Origin: Tetrapisispora phaffii CBS 4417
Lineage: Eukaryota > Ascomycota > Saccharomycetes > Saccharomycetales > Saccharomycetaceae
Assembly (NCBI RefSeq): GCF_000236905.1
Contig: NC_016526.1
Span: 124,001-188,000, forward strand
Reading direction: 5' to 3'
Length of the DNA: 64,000 bases
Of this stretch, positions 49,183 to 59,624 are shown piece by piece; positions within the stretch are counted from its first letter, which is position 1, and each line of letters starts with the position of its first letter. Made by a program: the position numbers and the translations under genes. A model generated the notes under the pieces. It saw only the letters and a list, made by a program, of their open reading frames with translations. It was not told the origin of the DNA and searched no databases.

Positions 49183-52100
49183 CTAATTAATATGTAAAGG
49201 TTCACTTGTAGCCTCTATAGTTTTGACAGTGTTCTCTTTCGTTTTACCTTCCATAACAACTTGTTGCACATGCTCTTTTTGTTTTGCCCTGTCTCTCATT
49301 CTCTCTTCAATTGTATCACGAACTAGTAATCTATAAACAGTCACTTGTCTGGTCTGACCCAACCTATGAGCTCTATCCATAGCTTGAGAATCAATAGTTG
49401 GATTCCAATCTGAATCGTAAAAGATAACCGTATCAGCTGCTGTCAAATTGATACCTAAACCACCAGCTCTAGTACTTAGCAAGAATATAAAAATCTCAGG
49501 CCTAGTTTGCCAATCGTGTACTAAGTCACGACGATCCTCTAATTTAGATGAACCATCCAAACGAATATGGTTGTACTGGCGGTATATTAAATATTCCTCC
49601 ATTAAATCCATCATTTTTGTCATTTGAAAATATATTAATACACGGTGATCCCCCTTCTTTAAATTCACCAATAGTTCATCTAATTTCTTTAATTTAGCAG
49701 ATTCTGTAATAAATCTGTCCATGGAAGGCATTGAAATATATGAAGAGAATTTTTTATTCAAAGGTTCAGGATATAAACCCGTCACTGGGAATTCTTCAAT
49801 TGGAATTTTATTCTCTGTTAACATACGATATTGAGTAATAGGAGGAATATCAGCAAAAGCTTGTGAAAATACTGGGTCAAATAATTCTCGTTTTTGCTTC
49901 GCAGCAGCATTGTTACTACCTAATACTTGGATTAAAACTGGGGTAGCAGAGGCATTCGGACGATAACCACGCTGCATAGAGTTAAAATAATTCTCCTCGT
50001 ATACTTTTTCTTGAATATTCATCAAAGCATCAAGAACACCCCCTGTGGTAGTTCTCTTTAGACAATCTAGTTGTCTCGATTTGTCAATTATCCTTAAGCT
50101 CTGTTCAAACTTATTTTCTAAATAGTTACCTTCTGAATCGTTGTAAACAGATAATTTCTCTAAAAATTCATTTGGATCTAAATTTGATAATATGGCATTA
50201 TTTATGATGTTTTTGTAAACGATACGCTGAATATCATTAGTTGTAATTCCCAACAATCTTGATAAATATTGGCATAATTCGCTATTAATAGCGTTATTGA
50301 ATATATTCATCGTATAATTTAACAATTTATTCCTAACATCCAAATCATTATTGTAACTCGCAACAATAAGTTCATCATAAATCAATCTTGGTAGATAGAA
50401 ATTTATTGGATTTTTAGTAGAATACATTACATCTACCACATCTCCGATCTTTGATAATGAACTAGTTTTACCAAAAATTGAAAATGAAAAAGGAGAGTCG
50501 ATATCGTATCTTTCAAATAAATCTGGGTGATTACAGACTTTTCTGAACTGCATGACAGCATTAATCATATTTTGGTCTGAACCCGATTCTTCTGCACCAG
50601 CTGCATTTTCTATGGCATTATATGATGAAGACATTTGAGATTTCAAAATTTGGTATAACTTAGCTTGTCTTTGGGTTAAGTCACACATAACATCGATTTC
50701 AATCTTCTCACCTAATTCTGATTGCACATTTTTCTTTACACGTCTTAACATAAATGGCTTTAAAATCATATGTAAACGACGTAATTGCTGTTGGTTTAAC
50801 TGAGTATTAGCTTCTGCATGTGACTCGATATCTTTTGAAAACCAATCATTGAATTCATCATGAGAATCAAATAAAGATGGCATAATGAAATGTAACAATG
50901 CCCACAATTCTTGCATATTATTTTGGATAGGTGTACCAGTTAATAATAATCTGTTACGACAATAGAAATTTAACAAATTTTTCCAACGGGAAGATTGTGA
51001 GGATTTAATGGCTTGAGCTTCATCAAGGATCATATATTGCCATTTCATTTTCTGAATATAAATTGAATCAGAGACGACCATTTGATATGATGTGATCATG
51101 ACATGAAATGGTGAGTCCTTCGTGTATCTTAAATTTTTTCTATCCCAAAAACGTCTTAAAATTTTACGATCATTAGAATTACCCCAATAAGGTAAGATTT
51201 TAAATTGTGGTACAAATTTGGATATTTCATTTACCCAATTATGCAGAGTGGATGCTGGTGTTACAACTAGGAATGGACCCCAAATATTATGCTTTTCAGC
51301 CAAATGTGCCAGCACCGATATAGATTGAACAGTTTTACCTAAACCCATTTCATCAGCTAGTATACCATTAATACCCTGGTCATATAAGTTAGCTAACCAA
51401 TTCAAACCCTTCAATTGATATTCCTTCAATGTGCAAGCTAATAGGTCTGGTTGCTCAATTGTTATATCACCCAATGAAGTTGGATTTTGAAAATTCAATT
51501 CTTCACCATTAGAAGTCTCGTTATCGAACTGTTTCGTTTTTTCTCTTGTTTTCTGTAAAACGTTTGATGCATTTTGAGCTGCTTTCAATCTTAACTGTTC
51601 ATCATCCTCATTATCGAAGTCGATTGTTCTAAAATCATTTTGACCGGCTTCTGTAGAATCTAGATCGATACTGGAATTTTTCCCTGTTCCATTAAATCTA
51701 TCATCTTTCATATTACCTTCTAGTTCATCTGTTTTAATCTTTGATCCAATGAAGTGTGAATACAACTCTGTTTGTGTTAACAAGAAATTTAATTTTTTGG
51801 CCTGTCTCTTATTTTCTCTTACTTCTTCCTCTTTTCTTGCATTTTCAATAGCAACCTTTTCAGCTTTCTTCTTTAAATCTCTTTCTTCTCTCTCATTCTT
51901 TTTCCAGAAACTTGACATTTCTCTAATACCTCTTCTTGCTTTAGTTTGTAGATCCTTCACCTGTTTGAAGTTTCTTTGCTGCCATTTTTTAGCTTCTCTA
52001 GCGCAAAGAGATGAAGTCTTTTTAATATTAGTCGATCTGGATGACTGTAGTTGAATGACAAGTCTGGAAAGTTTGGATGAATCCTTACGTGCCAAATCTT

Positions 52101-53376
52101 TCCAAATGGTGAATAATGTATTATCGTAATGTCTTTTAATGGATTTGGCTTCTTTTATTGTCATATCCATTCCGTAAGTATGCAAACCGTGTTTATTCAC
52201 AAGTACGTTATTTTTTGTAGCGGTGTCTTCATTATCATCACTTTCATTACTGTCATTTGGGTTTAGTTTTCTCTTTTTATTAGCTTGTTCGTGGGTTTCC
52301 TTAGCTTCCAGTTCCTTCAATTTCTCCTTTTCTTCTTGTTCCTTTTGTTTTAATTCCAATTCCTTTAATCTTTTTGCTTCGTTGATTAATCTTTTCAATT
52401 TTTTTACATGGTATTGTTTTAATGTAATTTTTAACACCAATTTAGGAGTTTTCTTGGAAGTTTTTGCTGATGTGTTAGAGACGTAGTCTATGATAGATGC
52501 ATTTGTGAATCTTCTCTTTCTTACTTTATTTATTTTGCTTCTATTGCACATTTTTATTAGCTCTTTGACTATTTTGGACGCATCACTGTGTATTGTGACT
52601 AATTTACCAGCGGTGCCTTTTGGTGCTGAAGAGCCTTCTCTATCTTCCTCAAACTCGTCGTCCTCCTCGTCTTCCTCGTCCTCCTCGTCTGCGATACCGT
52701 CCTCATTCTCTAGATCTTCCTCCTTTTCTTGATCTTCATCAGCAGAATTGTTTTCCATATCTAGAATACCTGAGACTTCAGTATCTTTTTCGTTAACATT
52801 ATTTTCGACATCATCAATTGTTAAATCGTTGACGAGATCATTTGCATCACTTTCAGTTCTTGTTCTCTTATTACTTTTCGATGCTACTAGTGAATTTTTA
52901 CCATTTGTAATTTTCTCATTCTTAGCAGTTTTTTTCGATTGTTGTTTATCCTCTAGTAGATGTGATGCATTTGTTGCAGCTGCTACTAAATATTTGTTAT
53001 AATTTTTCCACTCATTTTTAATAAATTTCATTTCTTTTAATAAATTATTCATATTTTCTTCATTTGAATTCCAATCCTTTGATTGTAATTGCCATTCCAT
53101 TATCAACTCGAATTCTTGCAAATTTAAAAAGTTCCAATTTTGTGAATTCATCTCAACATCATCTAACTTATTTAGCTTCTTGAAATTTTTGTTTAATTTA
53201 TTTAAAAACCTCGATTTTTTATCATAACTCTCATTATCTATAGGTTGAATATTTGTAATAACTTGTTGGTCAGTCTTGGCATCGTCAGAGTTGATGATAT
53301 TTTCTATTTTAGCGTTTCTATTTGGTCTGGATACAATAGTACCGTCATCATCGTTCAACAAAGCAGCTAATGACAT
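49183..53376 (-). CDS. INO80: INO80 chromatin-remodelling ATPase
   Basis: 1397 residues (S. cerevisiae 1489). Order: acidic/low-complexity N-terminus (acidic tract about 215-240), HSA/DBINO region with long charged helices (about 400-540), then a Snf2 ATPase split by a long insert. Motif I DEMGLGKT has K681; motif II is D785-E-A-Q; LLTGTPIQNN follows; motifs V-VI are STRAGGLGINLTAADTVIF and MDRAHRLGQTRQ. The ~270-residue insert between the lobes is the INO80-family hallmark that binds Rvb1/Rvb2. It slides and edits nucleosomes, notably around H2A.Z. The HSA region binds the Arp4-Arp8-actin module. Confidence 0.97.
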   Translation of the reverse strand: MSLAALLNDDDGTIVSRPNRNAKIENIINSDDAKTDQQVITNIQPIDNESYDKKSRFLNKLNKNFKKLNKLDDVEMNSQNWNFLNLQEFELIMEWQLQSKDWNSNEENMNNLLKEMKFIKNEWKNYNKYLVAAATNASHLLEDKQQSKKTAKNEKITNGKNSLVASKSNKRTRTESDANDLVNDLTIDDVENNVNEKDTEVSGILDMENNSADEDQEKEEDLENEDGIADEEDEEDEEDDEFEEDREGSSAPKGTAGKLVTIHSDASKIVKELIKMCNRSKINKVRKRRFTNASIIDYVSNTSAKTSKKTPKLVLKITLKQYHVKKLKRLINEAKRLKELELKQKEQEEKEKLKELEAKETHEQANKKRKLNPNDSNESDDNEDTATKNNVLVNKHGLHTYGMDMTIKEAKSIKRHYDNTLFTIWKDLARKDSSKLSRLVIQLQSSRSTNIKKTSSLCAREAKKWQQRNFKQVKDLQTKARRGIREMSSFWKKNEREERDLKKKAEKVAIENARKEEEVRENKRQAKKLNFLLTQTELYSHFIGSKIKTDELEGNMKDDRFNGTGKNSSIDLDSTEAGQNDFRTIDFDNEDDEQLRLKAAQNASNVLQKTREKTKQFDNETSNGEELNFQNPTSLGDITIEQPDLLACTLKEYQLKGLNWLANLYDQGINGILADEMGLGKTVQSISVLAHLAEKHNIWGPFLVVTPASTLHNWVNEISKFVPQFKILPYWGNSNDRKILRRFWDRKNLRYTKDSPFHVMITSYQMVVSDSIYIQKMKWQYMILDEAQAIKSSQSSRWKNLLNFYCRNRLLLTGTPIQNNMQELWALLHFIMPSLFDSHDEFNDWFSKDIESHAEANTQLNQQQLRRLHMILKPFMLRRVKKNVQSELGEKIEIDVMCDLTQRQAKLYQILKSQMSSSYNAIENAAGAEESGSDQNMINAVMQFRKVCNHPDLFERYDIDSPFSFSIFGKTSSLSKIGDVVDVMYSTKNPINFYLPRLIYDELIVASYNNDLDVRNKLLNYTMNIFNNAINSELCQYLSRLLGITTNDIQRIVYKNIINNAILSNLDPNEFLEKLSVYNDSEGNYLENKFEQSLRIIDKSRQLDCLKRTTTGGVLDALMNIQEKVYEENYFNSMQRGYRPNASATPVLIQVLGSNNAAAKQKRELFDPVFSQAFADIPPITQYRMLTENKIPIEEFPVTGLYPEPLNKKFSSYISMPSMDRFITESAKLKKLDELLVNLKKGDHRVLIYFQMTKMMDLMEEYLIYRQYNHIRLDGSSKLEDRRDLVHDWQTRPEIFIFLLSTRAGGLGINLTAADTVIFYDSDWNPTIDSQAMDRAHRLGQTRQVTVYRLLVRDTIEERMRDRAKQKEHVQQVVMEGKTKENTVKTIEATSEPLHIN

Positions 53377-54698
53377 TATATATGAACTATCTTAAAGTAT
53401 ATAGTGTATCGACCTACGTATATATGCTTAACCTTTATTTTTAAGTGAACTAGCTATATACACACACAAGTATATATAAAAAATATATACTCAAGAACCA
53501 AGCAATACTATATAGTTATATATATAACTAATTAAACATATACACTTACGAATATACTACATATATAACATTTTGAAAGGAAAGGAAATAAATTACAAAT
53601 TTTGAATTACAATTTACATTAATGTACTTATTATTAAGATATTTTTGTTCATCCAGTCCAGTCCAATCATTAGCAAACCGTTAACAATAATATGTAGTTT
53701 TTTCTTTTGTCTTTGTTGAAAACATATGAAATATTTCCAAATTACAATATTAGAGTCTTCAAAAATGAATACATTTTTGTTCTTGCAGTTGTTAATAAAA
53801 TTTCAAGATTTCAAAGTTAATGCAACCTTCCTATAACCATTGCAAACTGTTTAATTAAAAGAACTCAAAGAGAAAATGAAAAATCAAGAAAAAACTTTTT
53901 GAAAGAAATGAAGAGGAAAAAAAAAGTTTTGGGAAAAACAATAGTTAACAAACAAACATACAAACATACAGACACACACGTTACAAGAAAAGGAATTAAG
54001 AACGAACGTATCATTTTGTTATAAAGCTCAATGTGAACTAAATTGAAATCGACTAAAAGTTTTTAACGGAAACCATTACAATACATGATGTTCTCACTAT
54101 TTCAAAATATCTTGATAGTCTATATGTAGTGTTTACGTGAATATATTTATAGAACCGTTTGTGTACGTTGGCAGTTGGACATAGTACTGATTGGGACATG
54201 TTTAAGAAGAGAATGTATATTTGTGTATGTATGTAACACATTTTAATGAGTTTGTGTACAATCGATTGATGAATATTAAGTCTTGCATAAGAGAAGAGTT
54301 GGGGTGGGGGGCAGATGGATAGTATGGCATAACAGACCCCAGAGTTTCGTATAGTAGATTATGCAAAGAGTGTATATAAGTAATATGTAACCTTTTTAAA
54401 AGGCTGACCCCATGGTCCTTGCATCGAGAACGTATCATATAAGAGACGTCTACAGAAACAGATCGGTGGCTACATTGATCGGCATATGTGATCTGTAACT
54501 TGAAGTCCCCAAATGACCAGTTCGAGCAGAACAAATCACACAATCTGAACCCCATGATACAACTTGCATACACTTAGTCTTTAATATGCATATATTCTTC
54601 ATCCAATGTTTCATTGCTCATGTCTTTTGCTTGATGGCGAAGTGGAAGAGTCCAGTCCACATACAATATATCCATTGTGTGTTATGTGTGTGAACCCG

Positions 54699-54800
54699 AA
54701 CCCTAGCCCGAACCCTAGCCACGTTGGTCATGTGATCATGTAGCCCTAACACTCACACAAGAAAAAGAGAGATAGACAACACCCTCACCGAACCCTAATA
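54699..54800. promoter_or_regulatory. Cluster of Tbf1-type CCCTA motifs
   Basis: Two direct copies of CGAACCCTAGCC (54699-54710, 54711-54722), then exact ARCCCTAA matches at 54744-54751 (AGCCCTAA) and 54793-54800 (AACCCTAA). CATGTGAT (54731-54738), a Cbf1-like E-box variant, lies within. In S. cerevisiae such motifs mark snoRNA promoters; in other yeasts Tbf1 also serves ribosomal-protein genes. Confidence 0.6.
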
Positions 54801-55261
54801 AGAATACCCACCTCCAACCCCTAAATAGTCGATTTTGAACCCAAAAATGGCACAAATCTTTGACGAGCGCTGCCCCGGTATCTCATTGGCAGCGTGGCGG
54901 TCCCTTAAAAAATGACTTTGTTTTTTATCCGTTATGGCGCTAACAAACTCTCGATACTGCATGTCGCCGCGTAAACCCAGCCATTTGAAATTTTTCGGTT
55001 CTTGCCCGCTGTTTCTCCTGTCTTACGGTTAATAAGCTGCATACTCAATGAGTGAATCGGGTGATCACTTTTGGAATTTTCGAATTTTCCAAGAGTTTGA
55101 AAACCTTGGTACGGAGATTTCTGTGCGCCTGGCCTGGATAGCATTTCCGGATAGGGTCTTGGTATGTTCTTTCTTCCGCTGTTTCAGTGGCAGATTTCTT
55201 TTTCCTAGGTTTCGGAACAGTTTCGAAAGACCAAAATTAATGATTTTGCCGAATTAGGAAG

Positions 55262-55279
55262 TTGGCATTGCGATGCCAA
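55262..55279. repeat. Perfect hairpin, 7-bp arms, 4-nt loop
   Basis: TTGGCAT and ATGCCAA flank TGCG, about 245 bp before the CYK3 start. Confidence 0.85.
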
Positions 55280-55524
55280 TTAAAATATATAGCAACTATG
55301 ATTAGAATATGTCAGTTTCCTTATACTTTTATATGGTTTTCTTCATATATATATAGGTAGATTGATCACCTGCAAACGTAACTCAATGGTAACTTTTCTA
55401 TTTTACCAATTTTCAGAGTTTTTTCTATGTTGCCTGAGATGTTCGAGGCTGTCGCTCACTCGGGTCCCTAAGAGAGTTAACAGCAAGTACAACAAAACAC
55501 GATTGAGAAACTATATACATAATA

Positions 55525-57999
55525 ATGTCCGTTGCGTTTATGGTGAAGGCCAGGTATGGCTGGTCAGGTCAAGCTAAAGGCGATTTGGGCTTCTTGGAAG
55601 GAGATATAATGAACGTGACAAAAACTACAGGGGATTGGTACTATGGATTTCTTCTGAGAAACAAAAAAAGTAAAGGTTATTTCCCAAAAAACTTTGTCAT
55701 TGAACTCAATGGCAAAACCAAACCGTCTGTGGAGGCAATTACCGCAGATGCTAAGCTCCCGAATATACCATCAAGATCAAAATATGAAGCTTCACAATCC
55801 TCGCCAAATTTACCGTCTTTGATTAAATCAAATGGTTCTTCAAACTTATATTCTCAATCCTCGACACCAAATAACAATTCCAGCTACAGGAAACAAAGTT
55901 CAAGTGGATATAATAATAAAGCAAAATATCAAGCCTTGCGGAATTTACCAAATAAGGAGACTTTCCCAGCGTTACCACAGATTCCTGTAAGTAAGAGTAA
56001 CTCCGATTCACGTTATAAATTAATGAAATCACATTCAGAAAATGATATCCCAGTAAGAGATTATAATTACTACAAAGATAATTCAAATTTTTACGATGGG
56101 TACATGCCAAGCAACATAAGATCCTCATGTACCTCAAGCTTTGTGACAGATGATAGTTCTAATACTAATTTATTCTCGAATTCAAAATATTTGGATAGTT
56201 CTTTGGTCTCGAGTGAAAACAGTTTTGCATTGATGTCTGATTTTAGTGCCACGTCAGCAGGAAGTTTTATGAGACATAAGTACGCACAATCATTCGAGGC
56301 TTCTTCTCTTGATAAATCTGAAGTAGATGTTAATAACGATTCATTCAGTGGTAAAGCAGGAGGATTTTTGAATAAAATTTTCTTAAGGAATGGTAATGGT
56401 AGTGTTGATTCCCCAAAACTACCAGATTTGACGAATATGAGCATTAATAATGAAAATGACAACGATGCAAAAGATTGGTTGGTGGTCAATAAGCATTTAA
56501 ACAGATCAAAGACTTTAACAAAATATGAAAAACATCCAAGGTACATGAGAGCATTAGAAGAGCACAGAGATATTGTTCTACATCCGCAAGATTACATATA
56601 TAATGGCTTAAACACTAATGAAGTTGTTTATGATAGCAACGATAGATGTTTTAAAGGCAGCATAGATATTGAATTGAAAAATATCAATATGCAATACCTT
56701 GACAAAATGACTAGACAACGATGTGATAAATCAAGTATTCCTCCAAATGTTAGGCTTGATATGTGGTGTAAAACAACATTTTCAGCCAGATATCAAACAA
56801 CACTAGAAAAATTAAGAGGTATATATATATTCTGTACAGAGATGTTTGAGTTAATCGATGATCACGGAGCCACAGATTTTAATAGAGAACCAGTAAATAT
56901 CGATACATTGTTGACTGGGAAATATTGTACTCCATATCAATTAACTTGGTTATTTAAGAAGTTAGCAAATTGTCTAGGTATTAGAACAGAAGTTGTCTTA
57001 GGCTTTTTGAAAACTCCTATGTCAAATAATTCGGAATTTAAATATAATCATTGCTGGTTGAGAATTTTAGTAAATAAGGAATGGAGATTCATTGATGTTA
57101 TTTTAGGTAATATCACAAATCCTATCCATGAATTTGTTAACAAGAAAAAAACGACAAGGGCTGATAACTTTTATTTCCTAACCGAGCCATTAAATTTAAT
57201 CTACACACATATTCCAGCAAGGGACTACGAGCAGCATATTGTTCCAAGTGTTGATCAATTATCAGCCTTATACCTACCATTAGTTTTTCCTTCGTTTTTC
57301 AAGAATGATATTAAGTTATACAAATTTAGCACTGCTTTGTCTTTCTTGGAGGATTCTGAAATATATGAGTGTTCTCTAGAAATTCCTAGTGATATTGAAC
57401 TTTATGCTACCGTGGTAACTCCTGGTGAAAACAGTTCAAACAAGAGTTATGTCTTGTCCCAAGTAAGAAAGTTGAAACCCGAAAGTAACCGTAAAATTGC
57501 CGTCATTAAAGCAGTACTACCTCCAGGAGCAAAAGCTGGTGATATTTACGTTCACTCGGGTTTAAAGAGTTCTCGAATTTCAAATCAAAATGCTCATCAA
57601 TTATCACTGATTATCCCTTTATCTCATAAAGGTGCCAGTATGGATTACGAATTTGTTAAGCTGACAGGAAATGAAAATATTAAGAAAATAGATCAATATA
57701 TTGTGGAGCCACAGAATAAGTTTATTTATCAAAACACAGAATATAATTTTGAAATATTTCAACACCCATATGATAATGTTATTTACAATAATAAGTCATT
57801 GAGCAAAAATGGTAAACAACCCTTAATTGTTAAATCACCATCTGGTAAAATATATGAATTGAAGAATAACGATCAAAATTCACCTTTTGGAACATGGAGA
57901 AGAAAAATAAAGGTGAAAGAAAGTGGCACATGGAGAGGATTGATGCTTTCAGATTCTAGTTCCAATTGGTTCACGTTTGCAGAGTGGACATGTCTATAA
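55525..57999 (+). CDS. CYK3: Cytokinesis protein Cyk3
   Basis: 824 residues (S. cerevisiae 885). SH3 domain at the N-terminus (1-62, FMVKARYGWSGQAKGDLGFLEGDIMNV...GYFPKNFV), a long Ser/Asn-rich linker, then a transglutaminase-like domain (about 400-560). The apparent triad is C468 (GKYCTPYQ), H509 (YNHCWLRI) and D524 (WRFIDVI). In S. cerevisiae Cyk3 promotes primary septum formation at the bud neck, with Hof1, Inn1 and Chs2 as partners. The transglutaminase-like domain is generally described as non-catalytic, so the visible cysteine is of interest. Convergent with RPL9. Confidence 0.94.
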   Translation: MSVAFMVKARYGWSGQAKGDLGFLEGDIMNVTKTTGDWYYGFLLRNKKSKGYFPKNFVIELNGKTKPSVEAITADAKLPNIPSRSKYEASQSSPNLPSLIKSNGSSNLYSQSSTPNNNSSYRKQSSSGYNNKAKYQALRNLPNKETFPALPQIPVSKSNSDSRYKLMKSHSENDIPVRDYNYYKDNSNFYDGYMPSNIRSSCTSSFVTDDSSNTNLFSNSKYLDSSLVSSENSFALMSDFSATSAGSFMRHKYAQSFEASSLDKSEVDVNNDSFSGKAGGFLNKIFLRNGNGSVDSPKLPDLTNMSINNENDNDAKDWLVVNKHLNRSKTLTKYEKHPRYMRALEEHRDIVLHPQDYIYNGLNTNEVVYDSNDRCFKGSIDIELKNINMQYLDKMTRQRCDKSSIPPNVRLDMWCKTTFSARYQTTLEKLRGIYIFCTEMFELIDDHGATDFNREPVNIDTLLTGKYCTPYQLTWLFKKLANCLGIRTEVVLGFLKTPMSNNSEFKYNHCWLRILVNKEWRFIDVILGNITNPIHEFVNKKKTTRADNFYFLTEPLNLIYTHIPARDYEQHIVPSVDQLSALYLPLVFPSFFKNDIKLYKFSTALSFLEDSEIYECSLEIPSDIELYATVVTPGENSSNKSYVLSQVRKLKPESNRKIAVIKAVLPPGAKAGDIYVHSGLKSSRISNQNAHQLSLIIPLSHKGASMDYEFVKLTGNENIKKIDQYIVEPQNKFIYQNTEYNFEIFQHPYDNVIYNNKSLSKNGKQPLIVKSPSGKIYELKNNDQNSPFGTWRRKIKVKESGTWRGLMLSDSSSNWFTFAEWTCL

Positions 58000-58270
58000 A
58001 ATTTACTGTCGACTATACAATTCAAAAAATGACAGATATTGTTTGTACTCTTGAGTAAACCATTTTTCTCTCACCTTACATTATAGAATAATAAATAATT
58101 ACATTTGCATAATAAAATATAATGAAACTAATAATAAATTAGATAAAATGATGACCATAGTGAAATTATTTTTGAAAATTCAGACTTTATTGAAGTTATA
58201 ACTACATATATGAGTTAAAATTAAACTATAAAATTTGTTTCAGAGAAATGATTTAAGAATTTCCATTAAC

Positions 58271-58846
58271 TTATAATTCTTCAACGATGTGACCCTTTTG
58301 GGAAACGTAGATACCATCTAAGAACTTACGGATATCCTTGTTTCTGACACGACAGATTTGTTGAATATCAGCAGCATTTTGAGAGACATCTTCAACAGAG
58401 TTACCAGATAAAACAATTTCATCCTTTTGGTTGGCAGAGAATTCGACAGCAACACCTTCTCTGACTGGGACTTGTCTGACCTTCTTGTCACCTAAGAAAT
58501 TTCTAATTTCAATGAATTTCTTACCTTCATTTTCAATAACGTTGACGTTGATTGGGAAATGCGCATAAACGTATCTCATCTTGTACTTGTAACCTCTGGT
58601 GACACCAGTGATTAAGTTGTCAATCAAAGACTTGACAGTTCTTAAAGCGGCAACGTGCTTTCTCTCACCATCGTGGACGGTAACCTTGATCAAGGTGTTG
58701 TCAATCTTTTTGAAAGTAACATCAATGTGCTTTAAGTTCTTGACTAAGGTACCTCTTGGACCAGTAACCTTGACAACTCTAGCTTTGATACTAACGTTAA
58801 CACCAGCTGGGATATTGATGGATTGCTCAGTTTGGATGTACTTCAT
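58271..58846 (-). CDS. RPL9A: 60S ribosomal protein uL6 (Rpl9)
   Basis: 191 residues, identical in length to S. cerevisiae Rpl9A/B. It begins MKYIQTEQSINIPAGVNVSIKARVVKVTGPRGTL-like and carries the two uL6 folds, with VRQVPVREGV and the ending KGHIVEEL. It sits near the base of the P-stalk on the large subunit. Codon use is strongly biased, as in highly expressed genes. The context (chr VII-type genes upstream) corresponds to RPL9A (YGL147C), but A and B cannot be told apart by sequence here. No intron was seen in the coding region. Confidence 0.95.
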   Translation of the reverse strand: MKYIQTEQSINIPAGVNVSIKARVVKVTGPRGTLVKNLKHIDVTFKKIDNTLIKVTVHDGERKHVAALRTVKSLIDNLITGVTRGYKYKMRYVYAHFPINVNVIENEGKKFIEIRNFLGDKKVRQVPVREGVAVEFSANQKDEIVLSGNSVEDVSQNAADIQQICRVRNKDIRKFLDGIYVSQKGHIVEEL

Positions 58847-59242
58847 TTTGATGCTGGTCTTTTAAAACAGAACAATTATGATAAGTTACGATATAAAAGA
58901 GTATAAATTATTAACTTTTAAAAACAATTCACTTATATCAAGAACAAAAAAAATACTGTCTGATACAATACATACTAAACCAAGACTATACACACTACAA
59001 TAAGCGTTACTACAGTCATTAATTGTTACAATATTGGATGAGTATAGAATATAATAACGATGTTCACTACTTAGCAGTAATTCAAAAAATTTAGACCTTA
59101 ACAGGTCAAATAAGATATGAGATTGTTGTTACGATTGCATGAATTTGCAGACAAGCTCATCACATCGAACATTCAAAGTCACTATCCTATCACACAGTAT
59201 TGCCGAAGTTCAAACATATAGCATCAAGAAAGTTTCACGAAT

Positions 59243-59269
59243 ATTTTGAACAATATATTTGTTCAAAAT
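59243..59269. repeat. Perfect inverted repeat, 11-bp arms, 5-nt loop
   Basis: ATTTTGAACAA (59243-59253) and TTGTTCAAAAT (59259-59269) flank TATAT, about 400 bp upstream of RPL9. Confidence 0.95.
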
Positions 59270-59451
59270 TGTTTGCGCGTCATCGTAAACTATTAATTTT
59301 CACGAGAGTGAATCTACAAAACCTCTCAGCCTTTTTCTTAGATACATTTTGCGAAGATGCACAGGATCATTCGATTTAAAAAATTCAAACATTTAGAAAT
59401 TGATAGTTTTTCATCTCGTTTTTGGTTTTTCTAAAATTTTTGAATATTTTT

Positions 59452-59464
59452 GCACCCACACATT
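59452..59464. promoter_or_regulatory. Rap1-type site for RPL9
   Basis: GCACCCACACATT differs by one base from the Rap1 consensus of ribosomal-protein promoters. It is about 605 bp from the RPL9 ATG, farther than the few hundred bases usual in S. cerevisiae. Confidence 0.55.
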
Positions 59465-59624
59465 TATGTAAAATTTTGGGATTTGTAAAACCCCCTTACC
59501 TTATTGCAAAAACAGTCACGCCAAATTAATTTAGCAGTATTTTTGAATTGAGTTTTATTACCATTAAGGAATAGTTCAATTTATATAATGTTATTACTAC
59601 CGTATATATTTTACTATTTATTGT

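Larger units (their letters stand above)
53377..55524. other. Long divergent region INO80/CYK3
   Basis: 2.15 kb without a believable protein gene. It contains an 18-bp AT palindrome (53513-53530, TAGTTATATATATAACTA), a GCATAA/TTATGC stem (54327-54364), an ACAGATC/GATCTGT stem near 54458-54497, a Tbf1-type cluster (54699-54800), a CGCTGCC/GGCAGCG stem (54868-54894) and the hairpin at 55262-55279. Frames such as 54202-54573 and 55048-55257 show no family features. Confidence 0.65.
58847..59624. other. RPL9 upstream region
   Basis: 778 bp with a Rap1-type site far upstream (59452-59464) and a perfect inverted repeat (59243-59269). A GTATGT 5' splice-site-like sequence lies on the minus strand near 58970-58975, but no TACTAAC branch point follows, so I do not call a leader intron. 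Confidence 0.6.

Noticed and set aside
54202..54573. 123-codon minus-strand frame in the INO80-CYK3 gap
   Set aside because: Composition is Cys/His/Ser-rich and irregular, with no recognisable motif and no S. cerevisiae counterpart at that place.
54731..54738. CATGTGAT as centromere element CDEI
   Set aside because: No adjacent 80-bp AT-rich CDEII and no CDEIII (TTCCGAA core) follow; the motif is probably a Cbf1-like site or chance.
58960..58980. GTATGT-like 5' splice site in the RPL9 leader
   Set aside because: No TACTAAC branch point and no suitable 3' site lie before the ATG, so no intron is called.
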